From positions 193,048,954-193,112,953 of the forward strand of contig CM019063.1 in NCBI GenBank assembly GCA_009667805.1: a DNA stretch of 64,000 bases, read 5' to 3'. Position numbers and translations under genes: made by a program. Below, one piece after another: positions 53,824 to 64,000 of the stretch (positions are counted from its first letter, which is position 1; each line of letters begins with the position of its first letter). The notes under the pieces were generated by a model. It worked only from the letters and a program-made list of their open reading frames with translations. It was not told the DNA's origin and searched no databases. This DNA is from Leptobrachium leishanense (lineage: Eukaryota; Chordata; Amphibia; Anura; Megophryidae).

Positions 53824-54447
53824 AAATCTCCCATTTATTGTGGTTTCTATAACAAAGAAATATAAAATACATAAGGTTCTCTCTCGGTAGCATATATATG
53901 CTAGATTATGATGCACTCCCAGACAATTTTTGATTGAAGGCACATCAAGGTATCTTTTTACTGCTCCCTTTTAAAGGATCCAATTTTTCATGGACCCCTC
54001 AGATCTGACAATTTTTAGATCCAAAAGATTGGGGTTCAACATACCTCAGGGAGAAAATGTATAATAGTGTAGATCGCCACAGATAAGTATCAAACCAAAA
54101 TTTAATGCGCTTACATAATCAAAAAATAGAGGCATATCACCACATTTCCCCAGTCCGCATAGAGCCTGCAACCATGTGCTCGATGGGATAGGTTCTCAAC
54201 AGGTGATCCTCCACAGCTCTCCTTGCTCTGTTCGAATCATTTCGTCACTTGGACTTCAATGCAACTAAACAGCCTCCCAAAGCCTTACAATCATATGCCA
54301 TGCAGACAGCAATGAACACGCAGCCAAGAGCACAGAGCGATCAAAACGTGGGGTAATTTTTAACCCCATAATGACCAGGCGGTTTTACCATTTGTCCGAA
54401 AGTACCTACTGCTGTTTTTACATTTCTGCACTGTTTCTCTCCATTAA
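53824..54447. other. AT-rich non-coding stretch
   Basis: No recognisable gene. TTAACCCCATAATGACCAGGCGG near 54361 resembles the end phrase of a repeat also hinted at near 54975. Confidence 0.4.
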
Positions 54448-54776
54448 GGCCAGTGGTAGATGAGCGCGCTATGTGCGCCCGTAATGACGTGCTTACCGGC
54501 GCCTGTCGCAGCGTTTTGACGCTGCAAGAGGGCCGGTCACACGCTTGTGTGCACGCACGAAATGCGCGCGTAACAAGCGTCCGTTAACCAAGCCTCTCCG
54601 GCAAAGTGCTAGGACAGACAGTGACAGAGCTACAAAGCACGATTCTCCATAGGAGAATCGAGCCTTGCAGGATTGAGTGCGCTCAGTGAGTTGGCCAGAT
54701 GGGCATTGAGTGGAAGGATCACCCACTCGCACGGCCGTTCCTTCCACTCGCCAAAGACGCTCGTCTGACCCTAGCC
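54448..54776. mobile_element. Harbinger-like CpG-rich MITE
   Basis: Ends GGCCAGTGGTAGATGAGCGC and (right, reverse-complemented) GGCTAGGGTCAGACGAGCGT, with TAA on both sides (54445-54447 and 54777-54779). CpG-rich interior with GATTCTCCATAGGAGAATCG hairpin. Confidence 0.7.
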
Positions 54777-57047
54777 TAAATGGGCTAAAATATATACAAT
54801 ATGATTGAAATAATGCCAACTAAAAAAAAAAAATATTGAAAGTGAAAGTTTTTTTTTCTCATTCTAACTTTAATCCAAAATCTACAACCGACAAAAAATA
54901 CCCCTGCTAAAGGAGTTTTGAAATTTTGTCCTGAAATTAGGAATACCCAATTTTTAAATGTTTTTTGCTTTTTAACCCCTTCACTGCTGAGCCATTTCAC
55001 CTCTGTGTGCGGAGTTCATTTTGACCGTTTTATGCTCATCATGTTTAAACAGGATTGGAAGTCCTATTTTATTATATGACCCAGACAATTATTTTTAATA
55101 AAAAAAAAGTGTTTATTATTTTTACATCAAACCTAGACATGTTTAGTATCATTGGAAAGGCCATGATCAAGGCCTTCCAATGATACCAAACATGACCCCC
55201 TCTGCCATGGATCGGGAAATAGGGAGATCCTTTGGATCCCCTTAACCCCCTAGCTGCCAAGTGGAGCTAACTGGCTGACTGACTGACGTCACTCATATGG
55301 GGATGATGTTGAGGGGGGTGATGTCAGCCATTTCTGGGTGCGAATCACGATCCGGCACCTAAGATTAGGAGAGGTACCACTGAAAAGGGCAGACTGTGCC
55401 ATACCTTTATTTTTTCCGAGCGCTAGCTGGGAGGGAGGGAGGGGCATCCAAAGGACCTCCCCTTTCAGGTTCCCCCTGCAGGTCCCGGGGGACACCTGAA
55501 AATGACATTGGTGATTAACATTTTTATGGGCCCCAACTGTCGCAATGTGAAATTTTCTGTTCCTTGCCTGCTGAACAGTAAAACCAAGTTTGGACCAGAG
55601 CCTGTATCCATAACCTTAACCTCTGCACCAAGAATAGTGAGAAGGATGAAATTAACGAGGAAAATGTAATTAAGAGAGTAAAAAGGGATTTCTTTAGCAG
55701 GTAGTTCTAAAATGGTAATGCTTGTAGGGCTGCAAGTAACAATTATGTTCATAATTTATTAAAAAAAAAAGATTCAGATAAGTTTGCAACCCGTTTCATA
55801 TGCAATAATTTTCATATGTATGAAAGAAAGTTGTGTAACTGGTGTACTCTTCACACACATAAAAAACGTACACCAGGGGCTAGTCAGAGTGATTGCTGTC
55901 AGAGTGAGAGCTGTCTACACAGATAAAGCCCATGTCTGCTTTCTCCCCGAACGTGGCGATGGGCACGCTTCTAGAAGAGGGGGGGGGGCATTGCTTGCAG
56001 CCTGACCACTTTAATAAGCTAAATGGTCAGGATGCCTCTATAATTTCTTGAACAAACTGAGGGATTGGGGGGGTCCAGAGTGAGTCTGTGCAAGGGATTT
56101 GAGACAGAACGACCGTCACAATTTATTTACCTATAAAAACGTTTAAAGGTTTAATTTCATTTCTACAATTTATCCCTGTGTGATCCCAATACGCATGGTG
56201 GTTCATTTATCTACCCTGCTCTCCCAGAAACCATGTTTTCCCCTGCAAGTTCTCACACCGGGCCTGCAAGTAACTATTTGGTTCATTGAAATGGCCTGGC
56301 TGCTATTTTGTCGGTTATAGCCCAGTTCTCTTAATTCGTACCCTTTTAGCGCCAGTTCATACCAGTGTCAAGTGTACAAACAAAATGTGTCATGTCCTGG
56401 TAAAGTGTACCCAAGCCGAACTAAAATTGTGTAATGCAAGAGGCTCCCCAGGAGATCGCAAATACCTCTGGCAAGCTGCTAAAACCCGCTGCCTGTTCAC
56501 CCGCCTGCTCTGGAGCCTCCTTTGCCCCCACCATGGCGCTTTTTGGACAGTAAGTCCCCAGCGATGGTAGCCTGGTGTGGGTGAATTTGAAGAGGAAGCA
56601 CCACGGGGGATCACCCCTCAGCCACTAAACCCAGGTCGGCCTTTCAAGCCACAGAAGGGGCCCCCCGTGCTGAATGTGGAGCCCACGCTCTAGGAGTTGG
56701 AATGTTCCAGACGAGGAACAGCCCAGGGCGGGCCCGACCACGTGGCACCAAAAACTGGGCTCGAGCTAGAGACAGTCAATGTTAAAGATATAAAAAGGGT
56801 TATGGCTAGTGGCAGTGGCAAAACCGTCACCGGGATGTCTGGGGGGGGGGGGGGGGGGAGTACAATTGAACTGCGTTGTGTAAATGTACCCCCATATGTG
56901 TCCCGATAAATCAGTCCTGTTTAACCTACACTACGTCTCGACAAGTATTTGGGAGGAGAAAGAAAAACACTACGCTATCAGAACGAATCGCCAGGGCTTC
57001 GTTACTGCTGACCACTATGCTTTCCAAGGAAACCCGAGGCGGGCTTA
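54777..57047. other. Non-coding stretch with one strong hairpin
   Basis: At about 55141-55189 GTTTAGTATCATTGGAAAGG pairs with CCTTCCAATGATACCAAAC. TTAACCCCTTCACTGCTGAG (about 54973) and CCTTAACCCCCTAGCTGCC (about 55240) may bound an old repeat. 55750-57047 has G runs (about 55980 and 56840) and no recognisable gene. Confidence 0.4.
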
Positions 57048-57473
57048 GGCTAGGGTCAGACGAACGCAGCTTTAACGTGCGTTTAGCCGCACAAAATCAC
57101 GGCCGTGCTAGCAGCAAATGACGTCCAATGCCGGGGAACACACGAAGTACGGCCGCACGAAAGTTCGTCCGCGCAACGCAAGTGGCAAACGAACGCATTT
57201 TTCGAGAACGTCAAACCGCTACTACTGACGTACAGAGTGCGCTGCGGCCGCATAGCGGCGTGTGTGTGTGATTGGGAGACATCAGACGCTGCTAATGTCC
57301 GGCCAACATAACGTCCAGACACAAAAAGTGTTTTATTGATGATCCGTACAAAATCACGGACGAAAAGGCGCATCGTATGACCGCTACCGCGTATTCCGTG
57401 AAAAAATATGTCCGTTCGTTCGACCGCACTTTTCCACGGTCGACGCGAAAAATGCGTTCGTCTGACCCTAGCC
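57048..57473. mobile_element. Harbinger-like CpG-rich MITE, best preserved copy
   Basis: Ends GGCTAGGGTCAGACGAACGC on both sides, with TTA duplications at 57045-57047 and 57474-57476. Sequence relative of 40418-40833 over its full length. Confidence 0.85.
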
Positions 57474-57975
57474 TTACTACTGCAGTTTACTCTGCGGCAA
57501 ACTCCATGCCTACAGCGGATCTACCCCTTAAATTTTTTTTTTTTTTTAAAAAGGTAGCTGGGCTTCTGTCACAGGATTGTTCAGACCTGAGTGTAGGGGA
57601 AAGTTGAGAAGAGACCAAACCAAAGTGAGGAACGGCAGATTTGGACTGCATAAAGGGAGGCTGGGAAGGTGGGGTGGTGGCACTGAATGGACTAAACCCT
57701 GGCAGAACAGTTCCTCCACCCAGTGGCAGTACGCCATGGTCTCTGCTGTAGTTCTGCTATGGGTATAAACTAAATAAAAACAAACTGGTTATGTCCAATG
57801 TGGCAGACTAGATCTATATTTCTATCTCTATATAAAAGGTCTGCCTGTATATATGTGTTTATCTCCTCCATATAGAGTTATGTTCATATTTGTGTCTGAC
57901 CATTTGGTAAGTGTATCCCTGGGTTTTCAGCTGAAATGTAATCAAAAGGTTTAGCTTTCTCCCTTGGGGGGAGGA
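57474..57975. other. Non-coding, no recognisable feature
   Basis: A T/A homopolymer run at about 57531-57550 and otherwise unremarkable sequence. Confidence 0.4.
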
Positions 57976-58722
57976 TGTAACACGTAGCTGTAAAAAGGGA
58001 AATTTCTTTTGTACACTGCCATAGCAAATCACACCTTAGCAGACAAATCGGCACCAAGAGAGCTGAACACGATCTTCAAAGAAAGGAAGCACATCCTTGA
58101 TCTCTAAGGGGGTCTGGAGGGAAGAGGGACGCCTTTAGGCAATTAAAGATTAATTGACAAGCTTACTGAGCATGAGCGAGAATTGCACCCTGGGAAATGA
58201 AGTCCAGGACACTATGGGTGGGGGCTGGAAAGATCAGGAAGTTTATAAATTCGGAACACTGGCCATGTGTTTTTGGCTGATCACTTGGGATTCCTTCTAA
58301 AGAGGACTGATTTGTCCATGCTCTACCTCCAGATCCCAGGAGGCACCGATGCCAGTTACTGAGTATTCCGTCGTAAGTAAGGCTCTGTGATTAACACCTT
58401 TTTCTTTATATTTTGCTGTGTATTGTATAAGTAATTGATTTATTCTAGTTATGATTTTTTTGATTTTTCTATCCTAAATAAACCAAAAAAATATTTACGT
58501 TTTGACTCTGGCTGATGAAATCCACGCTAACTAAGAGATTGGGAGAATTGCTATTTGCCTTAAGCTCGGTTATATATAAGAAATTGCGTGTTGCGGTCGT
58601 CAGGAAACGGCAGGGAATTGCGGGATTCGTAGTCACTGTCATAGTCTAGGATAGTGCGGCTGCTAAGCCCTGCGTCTCCTGTTGCGACGCGCATAGTGTC
58701 CGTGAGGACTGGTGGCAGCGTT
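57976..58722 (+). mobile_element. Possible LTR with partial tRNA-Leu primer site
   Basis: From TGTAACACGTAGC the text has a TATA-like TTTATAAATTC (about 58240), AATAAA (about 58479) and then, at about 58710, CTGGTGGCAGCG, the first bases of the primer site used by family A. The boundary lacks a clean CA end and no second LTR is visible, so this could be the remaining 5' end of a decayed LTR element or coincidence. Confidence 0.35.
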
Positions 58723-59189
58723 ACTAATAGAATAAGAAAGGGAGTTCCAGGATTGTGAGAGACGTAGTTATTATGCGCTTCAGGAGAAGTCTTGTGCTGC
58801 GTTGCCATCTTGGGATCAGTATATCGCGCTCTACGTGCCTGTTGTGAGAGGTAGCATGGCCGGGACAGGTAGAGAAGTGAGCGTAATTGTCTGGGTCTAG
58901 GATAGACAGTGCGCGGCTTAACCCGGCGTCTTTGCGCAGCAGGTCGTGACATCCAACATAACCCTAGAACGAAATCATAGCGAGTAAAATAGCAGCACAT
59001 CTTCTCCAATCAGCCCGGAAGTAGCACCTGAGACTATTAACATTTAACTCCGTCTGACTCCGAATCGTTGTCAACTAATCTCATTACAGATTAACCAATT
59101 AAATGGTTTCAGCAATAACATTTGGTGTAAACCTGGTTTGAGGGAAAAACAAAAAACACACAAGTCAATATTTAATCTAAATATTGGCA
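58723..59189. other. Non-coding stretch downstream of tbc1d10a
   Basis: GC-rich with imperfect repeats of GTCTAGGATAGTGCG/GTCTAGGATAGACAGTGCG near 58646 and 58900 and no supported gene. Confidence 0.4.
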
Positions 59190-60120
59190 AATTTATTTTT
59201 TGCAATAGCTAATACCATAAATAAATATTCCTGCTTGGCTGTGTTTAGTGTAACAAACTGCGTACAACAAGCCCTTTCCTGTAGGGACAGGGGCGGAATA
59301 GTGTCACAGTTGGTCATATTAATGGTAGAGAGGTTCTTCTCCAAGGTTCTTGTACAAAACTGACACCCAAAACACAGAATTGCTCTTCAAGACCTGGCAT
59401 CCAAAAAAAGGAACTCTACAATTTTGTGCTGAAAAATTATGTTAATTCATTTATTGACATAAAGAGTCTCTGGGATAAATGAAACGTGCCTACATGTTTT
59501 GGTCTCTGGTCCCATGATAAAAAAGGGGGAATAAATCTTTGTGCATAGTGGAAGATGCTCTGCCCTTGGCAGAACAATATCTGGAATGGTACAAAGTGCA
59601 GGGTAATGGGCCCAATACCTCTTAAAGAATCTTATGGTGGATCATATTCCCAAATTGGAGAACTTGACGCCTCATCTTTTTGGTTACTGAATCACCATTT
59701 ACAAACAAAGCCCTTGTTGCTAGAGACAGACTGGCCACAGGACATGCTCGCTCCATAAGTAAAGAATTTCTGTACAACATGTACAAGTTTCTCAAGGATG
59801 AGACGTGCAAAGCTGCAGCCAGGCTCTGAAACATAGAAGTCTTGTTTATGGGTCACAAGAACGCCACTAGTCTTAGAAACTGGTACCACGTCCTGGAAAT
59901 ACTATTATTATCTTCAGATACACAGCATCTACATCATGCCAGCTTCATTGAACTGTACATTCCCTTTGTATCATACAATGCAGTTGCTACACAAAAAAAA
60001 AAAAAAAAAGCTACAAAAACAGACTGCTTTACTTGAAAGAGCTGTAGGGTTCCTTATGCAGAATGATACTGGAAACAGGATATTGTGATTTAGTCACTGA
60101 AAGGGGTGGCAATGAAACCG
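59190..60120 (-). other. tbc1d10a: tbc1d10a 3' UTR (approximate)
   Basis: Follows the stop codon on the minus strand. AATAAA-type signals on the minus strand occur at about 59456-59451 and 59195-59190, giving a UTR of roughly 0.67 or 0.93 kb. No repeats are recognisable in it, consistent with a transcribed exon. Confidence 0.5.
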
Positions 60121-60624
60121 TTACAAATACGTGTCTTCACTCTCCTTCGAGCATAGACTCTCATTTGATTGATGTACTTTAATGGTGTCTTTTAGATTTG
60201 GTCTGGGAATCAGAGGCTGAACCGGTGCCTGCCGGTGGTCTCGTGTCCCCTCCCCTCCATTCTCTTTCATGTTCCCGTTAGACTGGTCCACTTTGCTTTT
60301 GCTTTTTCGCTTTTCTAGTTTCTTTTTCTCTTTTTCCCCTTTCTCTAGTTCTTTGGCAGCCTTTGCTAGTTTCTTTTCTTGTTCTTTCTCCATCTGCTTC
60401 ATCTCCTTGCTCTTCTTGCCCACGGCTGTGCCAGATGGGAGTATGATGGAAGGAGAGTGCTCTAGAGGCTTGTGATTCTGTGCGTCCAAATCATTGATTG
60501 CTTTAGCTCCATGCATACGGGGATGTTGCTTGCACTGCAGCTCTCCAAACTCCTCTGTCCATTTTTTCAGCTGGACAAGGTGCTCTCGTTCCACATCGCG
60601 TTCAGTAATTGCCAACTCCACAAT
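60121..60624 (-). CDS. tbc1d10a: TBC1 domain family member 10A (EPI64), last coding exon
   Basis: TBC1D10A is a Rab GTPase-activating protein that binds EBP50/ezrin complexes in microvilli. This exon encodes the C-terminal tail after the TBC domain: IVELAITERDVEREHLVQLKK, a family hallmark; GELQCKQHPRMHGAKAI; a Lys/Glu-rich probable helix (EMKQMEKEQEKKLAKAAKEL); and the end SNESLCSKESEDTYL, whose terminal DTYL is the PDZ ligand known from mammalian EPI64. The acceptor is a CT-rich tract and AG at 60626-60625. The stop is TAA at 60123-60121. The tail and PDZ ligand favour 10A over 10B or 10C. Frame joins cleanly to the exon at 63798-63952. Confidence 0.9.
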   Translation of the reverse strand: MVELAITERDVEREHLVQLKKWTEEFGELQCKQHPRMHGAKAINDLDAQNHKPLEHSPSIILPSGTAVGKKSKEMKQMEKEQEKKLAKAAKELEKGEKEKKKLEKRKSKSKVDQSNGNMKENGGEGTRDHRQAPVQPLIPRPNLKDTIKVHQSNESLCSKESEDTYL

Positions 60625-60664
60625 CTAAAAGAAAAAAAGGGGAGGGGGAATTAACAAGAACAGT

Positions 60665-61640
60665 TAATTATTATTATTCTTTATTTATAAAGCGCCAGCA
60701 TATTCCGCAGCGCTGTACAATAGGCACAGTATGGACAGGGATACAATACATTGAACAACATTTGACAAACAGTACAGGAGGAGATGAGGGCCCTATTCCC
60801 GTAGGAACTCACAATCTGGGAGGGTTGGGGTTGGAAACAGGAGGTGAGGACTGCAAGGTGAGAGTGATTGATGGTTGCGTCAGTGAGTTTGGTGGTAGGC
60901 TTCCGTAAATAGAAACGTTTTAAAGGGAGCGTTTGAAGGAAGAGAAATTAGGGGAAGTCTGACTGTACGAGGGAGAGCGTTAGCGACAGATCCTTTAGGT
61001 ACACCAACAGATAAAGGCAATGAAGAGGAGTTACCAGCAAAGGACACAGAGAAGGACCTGTTGGATAGATAGGAGTCAACCCAAGCGAGTGCAGTGTCAG
61101 AGACCAAGAGAGCTGAGAGTCTGTAGAAGGAGGGGGTGGTAAACAGTGTCAAAAGCAGCTGAGCGGTGGAGCAGGATGAGAATAGAATAGTGGCCGTGTT
61201 TTTTAGCAGTTAGGAGGTCGTTGGTGACTTTGGTGAGGGCAATTTCAGTTGAGTGTAGGGGACGGAAGCCAGATTGCAGGGGGTCAAGTAGGGAATTTGA
61301 GGACAGGAAGAGGGAGAGGCGGTTGAAAAATAGTTTTTCCAGGAGCTTAGAGGTGAAGGGAAGCAGGGATACAGGGCGGTAGTTGGAGAGTTGGGATCGA
61401 GGGTATGGTTTCTTTAGTAAAGGGGTAACTAGCGCATGCTTGAAGGCAGATGGGAAGGAGCCGGTGGAGAGAGATCGGTTGAAGATGTGTGAGAGCAGGG
61501 GTGAGGGAGGAGGAGAAGGGAAGAATTAGAGGTGAGGGAATGGGGTCGAGTGAACATGTGAGATGTGAGGACAGTAAGGAATTAACGTCCTCAGTGGCTG
61601 GGAGGAAGCGGCAGAAGGTTAATGTCACTAGTAACCGGCA
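60665..61640 (-). mobile_element. L2-type LINE fragment with internal deletion
   Basis: The minus strand ends with the L2 3' tail (GCGCTGCGGAATATGCTGGC). Upstream it encodes [20 protein letters not shown] and [21 protein letters not shown], the RT region leading to the VPQGS motif, and further upstream [20 protein letters not shown] and [16 protein letters not shown]. The RT C-terminus is missing between about 60990 and 60880, where the frame jumps to 3' sequence. Frameshifts and stops elsewhere. Confidence 0.8.
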
Positions 61641-62087
61641 GCTGGAAAATTCTATAGTTCCCGACTGCTGGTGACGTTGGTGGAGGACGCTCTTCCACGT
61701 CAGCCAGCTTTTTTATCAAGGGGGGGGGGGGGGACTCCTCGCATCCTCACCATTTTATAAATGTAAAAGTGGTCAGGATGTGTAGAGTGTTCCTTTAAAA
61801 AGGTAGTTTATTCTGGTCTGTACAATAGTGCCAAGTGCTTTGGTCGGATTGATAAAGACCACAATAAATAGGATGATCCTTCGTTCGTATTTAAAAAACC
61901 AAAATGGTTTTATGCAGTGTTCTCTTCTGTTATGTCATTTTAGAATCCTGAATGTTTACACAGGTACTTCATTTAGTTACACCAACTTGCTGGCAACACA
62001 AGTCCATCATGTAGGTATACAGGGCATATTACTTTCAATTTTGCATTTGTTTTTATGCCTTTACTTGACTGTGCAAACACTCCAAAT

Positions 62088-63660
62088 CAGGGTTCAGAAA
62101 TCTTAGCCCTCCGAGGGGGCGTGGCTGGCTCTGAAAGGGACAAGACGTGTCGTGAGGGAGCTCTGCAGGATTCGCCTGATATTGGGGTTTTTTTAGCTGG
62201 AACCCCTCATCAATTTGCCCATTATTAGGGTCCCTGGACGGCTAGCCATAACGGGGATTGCTCCGGTGACCGTTTTTGCCCCCCACCCGGAGCACAGCAG
62301 AGTTTTAGCCCGGCTGGTCTGATTCCCTGGCGGCCATCTTGCGGCCTACCCATCTGCCTCCGGGTGCTCGTTGTCCCTCCTGCTCCGCTTGTAGAGAGCC
62401 TGACCCGGTGCTTGGTGGATGCAGACTGAGAGGATGGAGGGCCCCTGTCTTCCGGCTGTGTCTGCGATGCCTGGGGACCTGATATTGACGGAGCGAGTGG
62501 GATGGAGCGGCCCCCCCCCCCACCGGTGGCATGGAGGCTGCGTTTGCGGCCCTTGAGGCCTGCTTGGAGCAGCTGGGGGAGGAGGAAGAGAGCCCGATTT
62601 CCCAGGGCTCGTGGGGGCGACTGATGGCCGCGTGGAGGACTGGCCGGGTGACCGCAGACCAGAGAGTGGATGCAGAGATCCAGGAGGTGGACGCTCTCCG
62701 AGAGGATCCAACCTTGTGCCCCGCTGGACCCTGACTGATGCTATGGAGAGGTACGTCGGGATCGGCGACCTGACTGAGACGCTGACCCCGGGGCTGTCTG
62801 GAGGGGGCGAGCTGGAGTCTTGCGACGTCCAGGTGGCGCTGGATTCACCGGACCCGGAGATACCATATTCCAGACGTAAGCCTGCGGAGACTGACCCCCT
62901 GCCGATGGCCGTTCAGACGGCACCACGGTACCCACTGATACGTGCAGCTGTACCCCGAGCATCTGACGGAGGAGGGTATGGAGAGTATCAGGTCCGGAGG
63001 CGACTTGGAGGTCAGCTTTATGACTGCAGGCTCGCTGTGCTTGGAAGCCCCGGTCTCGTATGCACTGTACTACCTGTCTTACGTAAGCTACCATTTCGGG
63101 ATACGGGGTGATGAATCCTTTATTTTCTGGATGACCTGTTTTAACTCCTGCGACCATTTTCTTTCACACTGATGACTCTTATTTGGATTCTCCTCTTGCT
63201 GTTTAATCTTCATCCTGCTGGTCCAGAGACGCTTCGGCCACTATTTTATTTTGTTTTATTTTTTCTTAATGACATTCCCCGGCCGGGGATAACTTTTGAG
63301 ACTTTAGTTTTGCGAACCCAAAGTTTTTTCTTTTCGCTGACTTTTGCTTTGACCCCCTCCCCCCCCTATTTTTCGACTTCTTGCTGATTTTTCCTGTGAA
63401 CCCCCCCCCTTCCCCCCTTTTTATGTTATAAGTGAGTTTTATGAGAGTACAATATTTGGCCCTGCGAGGCCAACTATGCTGGTCGGTTTGTGACCTCTTT
63501 TTGCTTTACAAAATAAAAATCTTAAATATAAAAAAAAAGAAATCTTGGCCCTCCAAATGGTTTTGGGATAGTTGTCATGAGGCTCTGTCATCCAATTGAG
63601 CAGATGAGCATCAGAGATGTATTTCCAAAACATCTGGAGGGCCAAGGTTGCTGACCCCCT
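62088..63660. mobile_element. hAT-like MITE split by a poly-A retroposon
   Basis: The left remnant is CAGGGTTCAGAAATCTTAGCCC and the right part reverse-complements to AGGGGGTCAGCAACCTTGGCCC, the same palindromic MITE type as 9760-9895, here with a retroposon at 62113-63538 inside. Confidence 0.7.
62113..63538 (+). mobile_element. L1-like retroposon, truncated or non-autonomous, with 16-bp target duplication
   Basis: Flanked by GAAATCTTAGCCCTCC (62097-62112) and GAAATCTTGGCCCTCC (63539-63554), one mismatch. It starts with a GC-rich GAGGGGGCGTGGCTGGC leader and ends ACAAAATAAAAATC and an A-rich tail, so it moved by target-primed reverse transcription. A short Glu-rich open stretch (62531-62734, LEACLEQLGEEEESP) could derive from an ORF1 but is not recognisable. 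It has no RT and is likely internally deleted. Confidence 0.75.
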
Positions 63661-63797
63661 ATTCTAAATCATAAATATTTACAGGTCCTATATCCTTTCC
63701 AAATCTGGCCTGAAAAATCTGCCACGTTTCATTGCAACTGTAACTTCTTCCATTGCAGACACTTAACGGTTTTAAGAGGGGCAGAGGGTTTTCTCAC

Positions 63798-63952
63798 CTC
63801 TCCAATAAGGAAGGACTCCTGCATGTATTTGGGGTCAATGGCCTTCAGCTTCTCCATAGTCTCATACTGGCCCTGACAGGACTTCAGTTTCTCAGATGAG
63901 CCAAGAGTATACTTCAGCAGGACCAACGCCACTCGAAAAATTATTTTCACAC
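63798..63952 (-). CDS. tbc1d10a: TBC1 domain family member 10A, penultimate coding exon
   Basis: Encodes the end of the TBC domain: [20 protein letters not shown], then [20 protein letters not shown] and [10 protein letters not shown]. The donor after GGAGAG is GTGAGA at 63797-63792. The acceptor is TGTGAAG with AG at 63954-63953 after a pyrimidine-rich tract. The exon is in phase with the last exon (FLIGE then IVELAITE). The preceding exons lie beyond the window. The YETMEKL and QESFL segments are conserved among TBC1D10 proteins. Confidence 0.9.
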
Positions 63953-64000
63953 CTTCACAGCAAAAGGGAAGAGAACAAGAATGTCACAAAAGAATGAAGC

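Larger units (their letters stand above)
60625..63797 (-). other. tbc1d10a: Last intron of tbc1d10a, filled with repeats
   Basis: GT at 63797-63796 and AG at 60626-60625. It holds an L2 LINE fragment (60665-61640), unannotated sequence (61641-62087) with a G run at 61721-61733, and a hAT MITE containing a retroposon (62088-63660). Confidence 0.85.

Noticed and set aside
58560..59009. 149-codon minus-strand open frame downstream of tbc1d10a
   Set aside because: No recognisable domain, no conserved motif, and it overlaps the possible LTR/primer-site sequence.

Overview
The window is repeat-dominated vertebrate genomic DNA, most likely from an amphibian (an anuran other than a compact-genome species). 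The evidence is several frog-typical element classes side by side: DIRS retrotransposons, CR1 and L2 LINEs, hammerhead-bearing retroposons, CpG-rich MITEs and large non-autonomous LTR elements. Only one host gene is visible: the 3' end of tbc1d10a (EPI64, a TBC-type Rab GAP) on the minus strand, with its last two coding exons at 63798-63952 and 60121-60624. Nearly everything else is mobile DNA inserted into other mobile DNA.

Layout. 1-6250: a Harbinger-like MITE, then a CR1 LINE fragment split by a 5 kb hAT-type element (8-bp target duplication) that carries about 4 kb of a 34-36 bp minisatellite. 6250-9975: decayed sequence with small MITE pieces. 9975-11541: a 5'-truncated CR1 LINE ending in an (AACTATGT)n tail. 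11542-17660: a DIRS element on the minus strand, interrupted by two retroposon-like insertions, each flanked by a 16-bp duplication and each containing a hammerhead-ribozyme-like sequence. 18094-24400: a CR1 fragment, palindromes, AT-rich DNA and a second minisatellite locus.

24412-28075: a complete non-autonomous LTR retrotransposon (A1) with near-identical LTRs, a tRNA-Leu primer site and one intact 676-codon ORF. 29207-39730: a structurally complete DIRS element (inverted terminal repeats, internal complementary region, gag/RT/RNase H/tyrosine recombinase) whose recombinase is interrupted by a second family-A element (A2, 33526-38397). 41808-51043: a third family-A element (A3, plus strand), inserted in a SINE and itself interrupted by a different LTR element (B, 43587-48487). 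Element B appears to use self-priming and encodes a Gag-like protein with three separate in-frame peptide minisatellites. 51137-58800: a Tc1-type transposase remnant, a large palindrome, a hAT-like element with a third minisatellite locus, Harbinger-like MITEs and a possible LTR. 59190-64000: tbc1d10a 3' UTR, last exon, a 3.2 kb repeat-filled intron, and the penultimate exon.

The points most worth attention are (i) LTR family A, three copies with a shared tRNA-Leu primer site and a Pol-less ORF built on a repeated ELATGQSAAGLCP motif; (ii) element B, whose primer site is an exact 11-nt complement of its predicted transcript 5' end; (iii) three hammerhead-like folds; and (iv) the minisatellite-bearing hAT. 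All coordinates and duplications were read by eye; family names rest on remembered motifs, not on searches.
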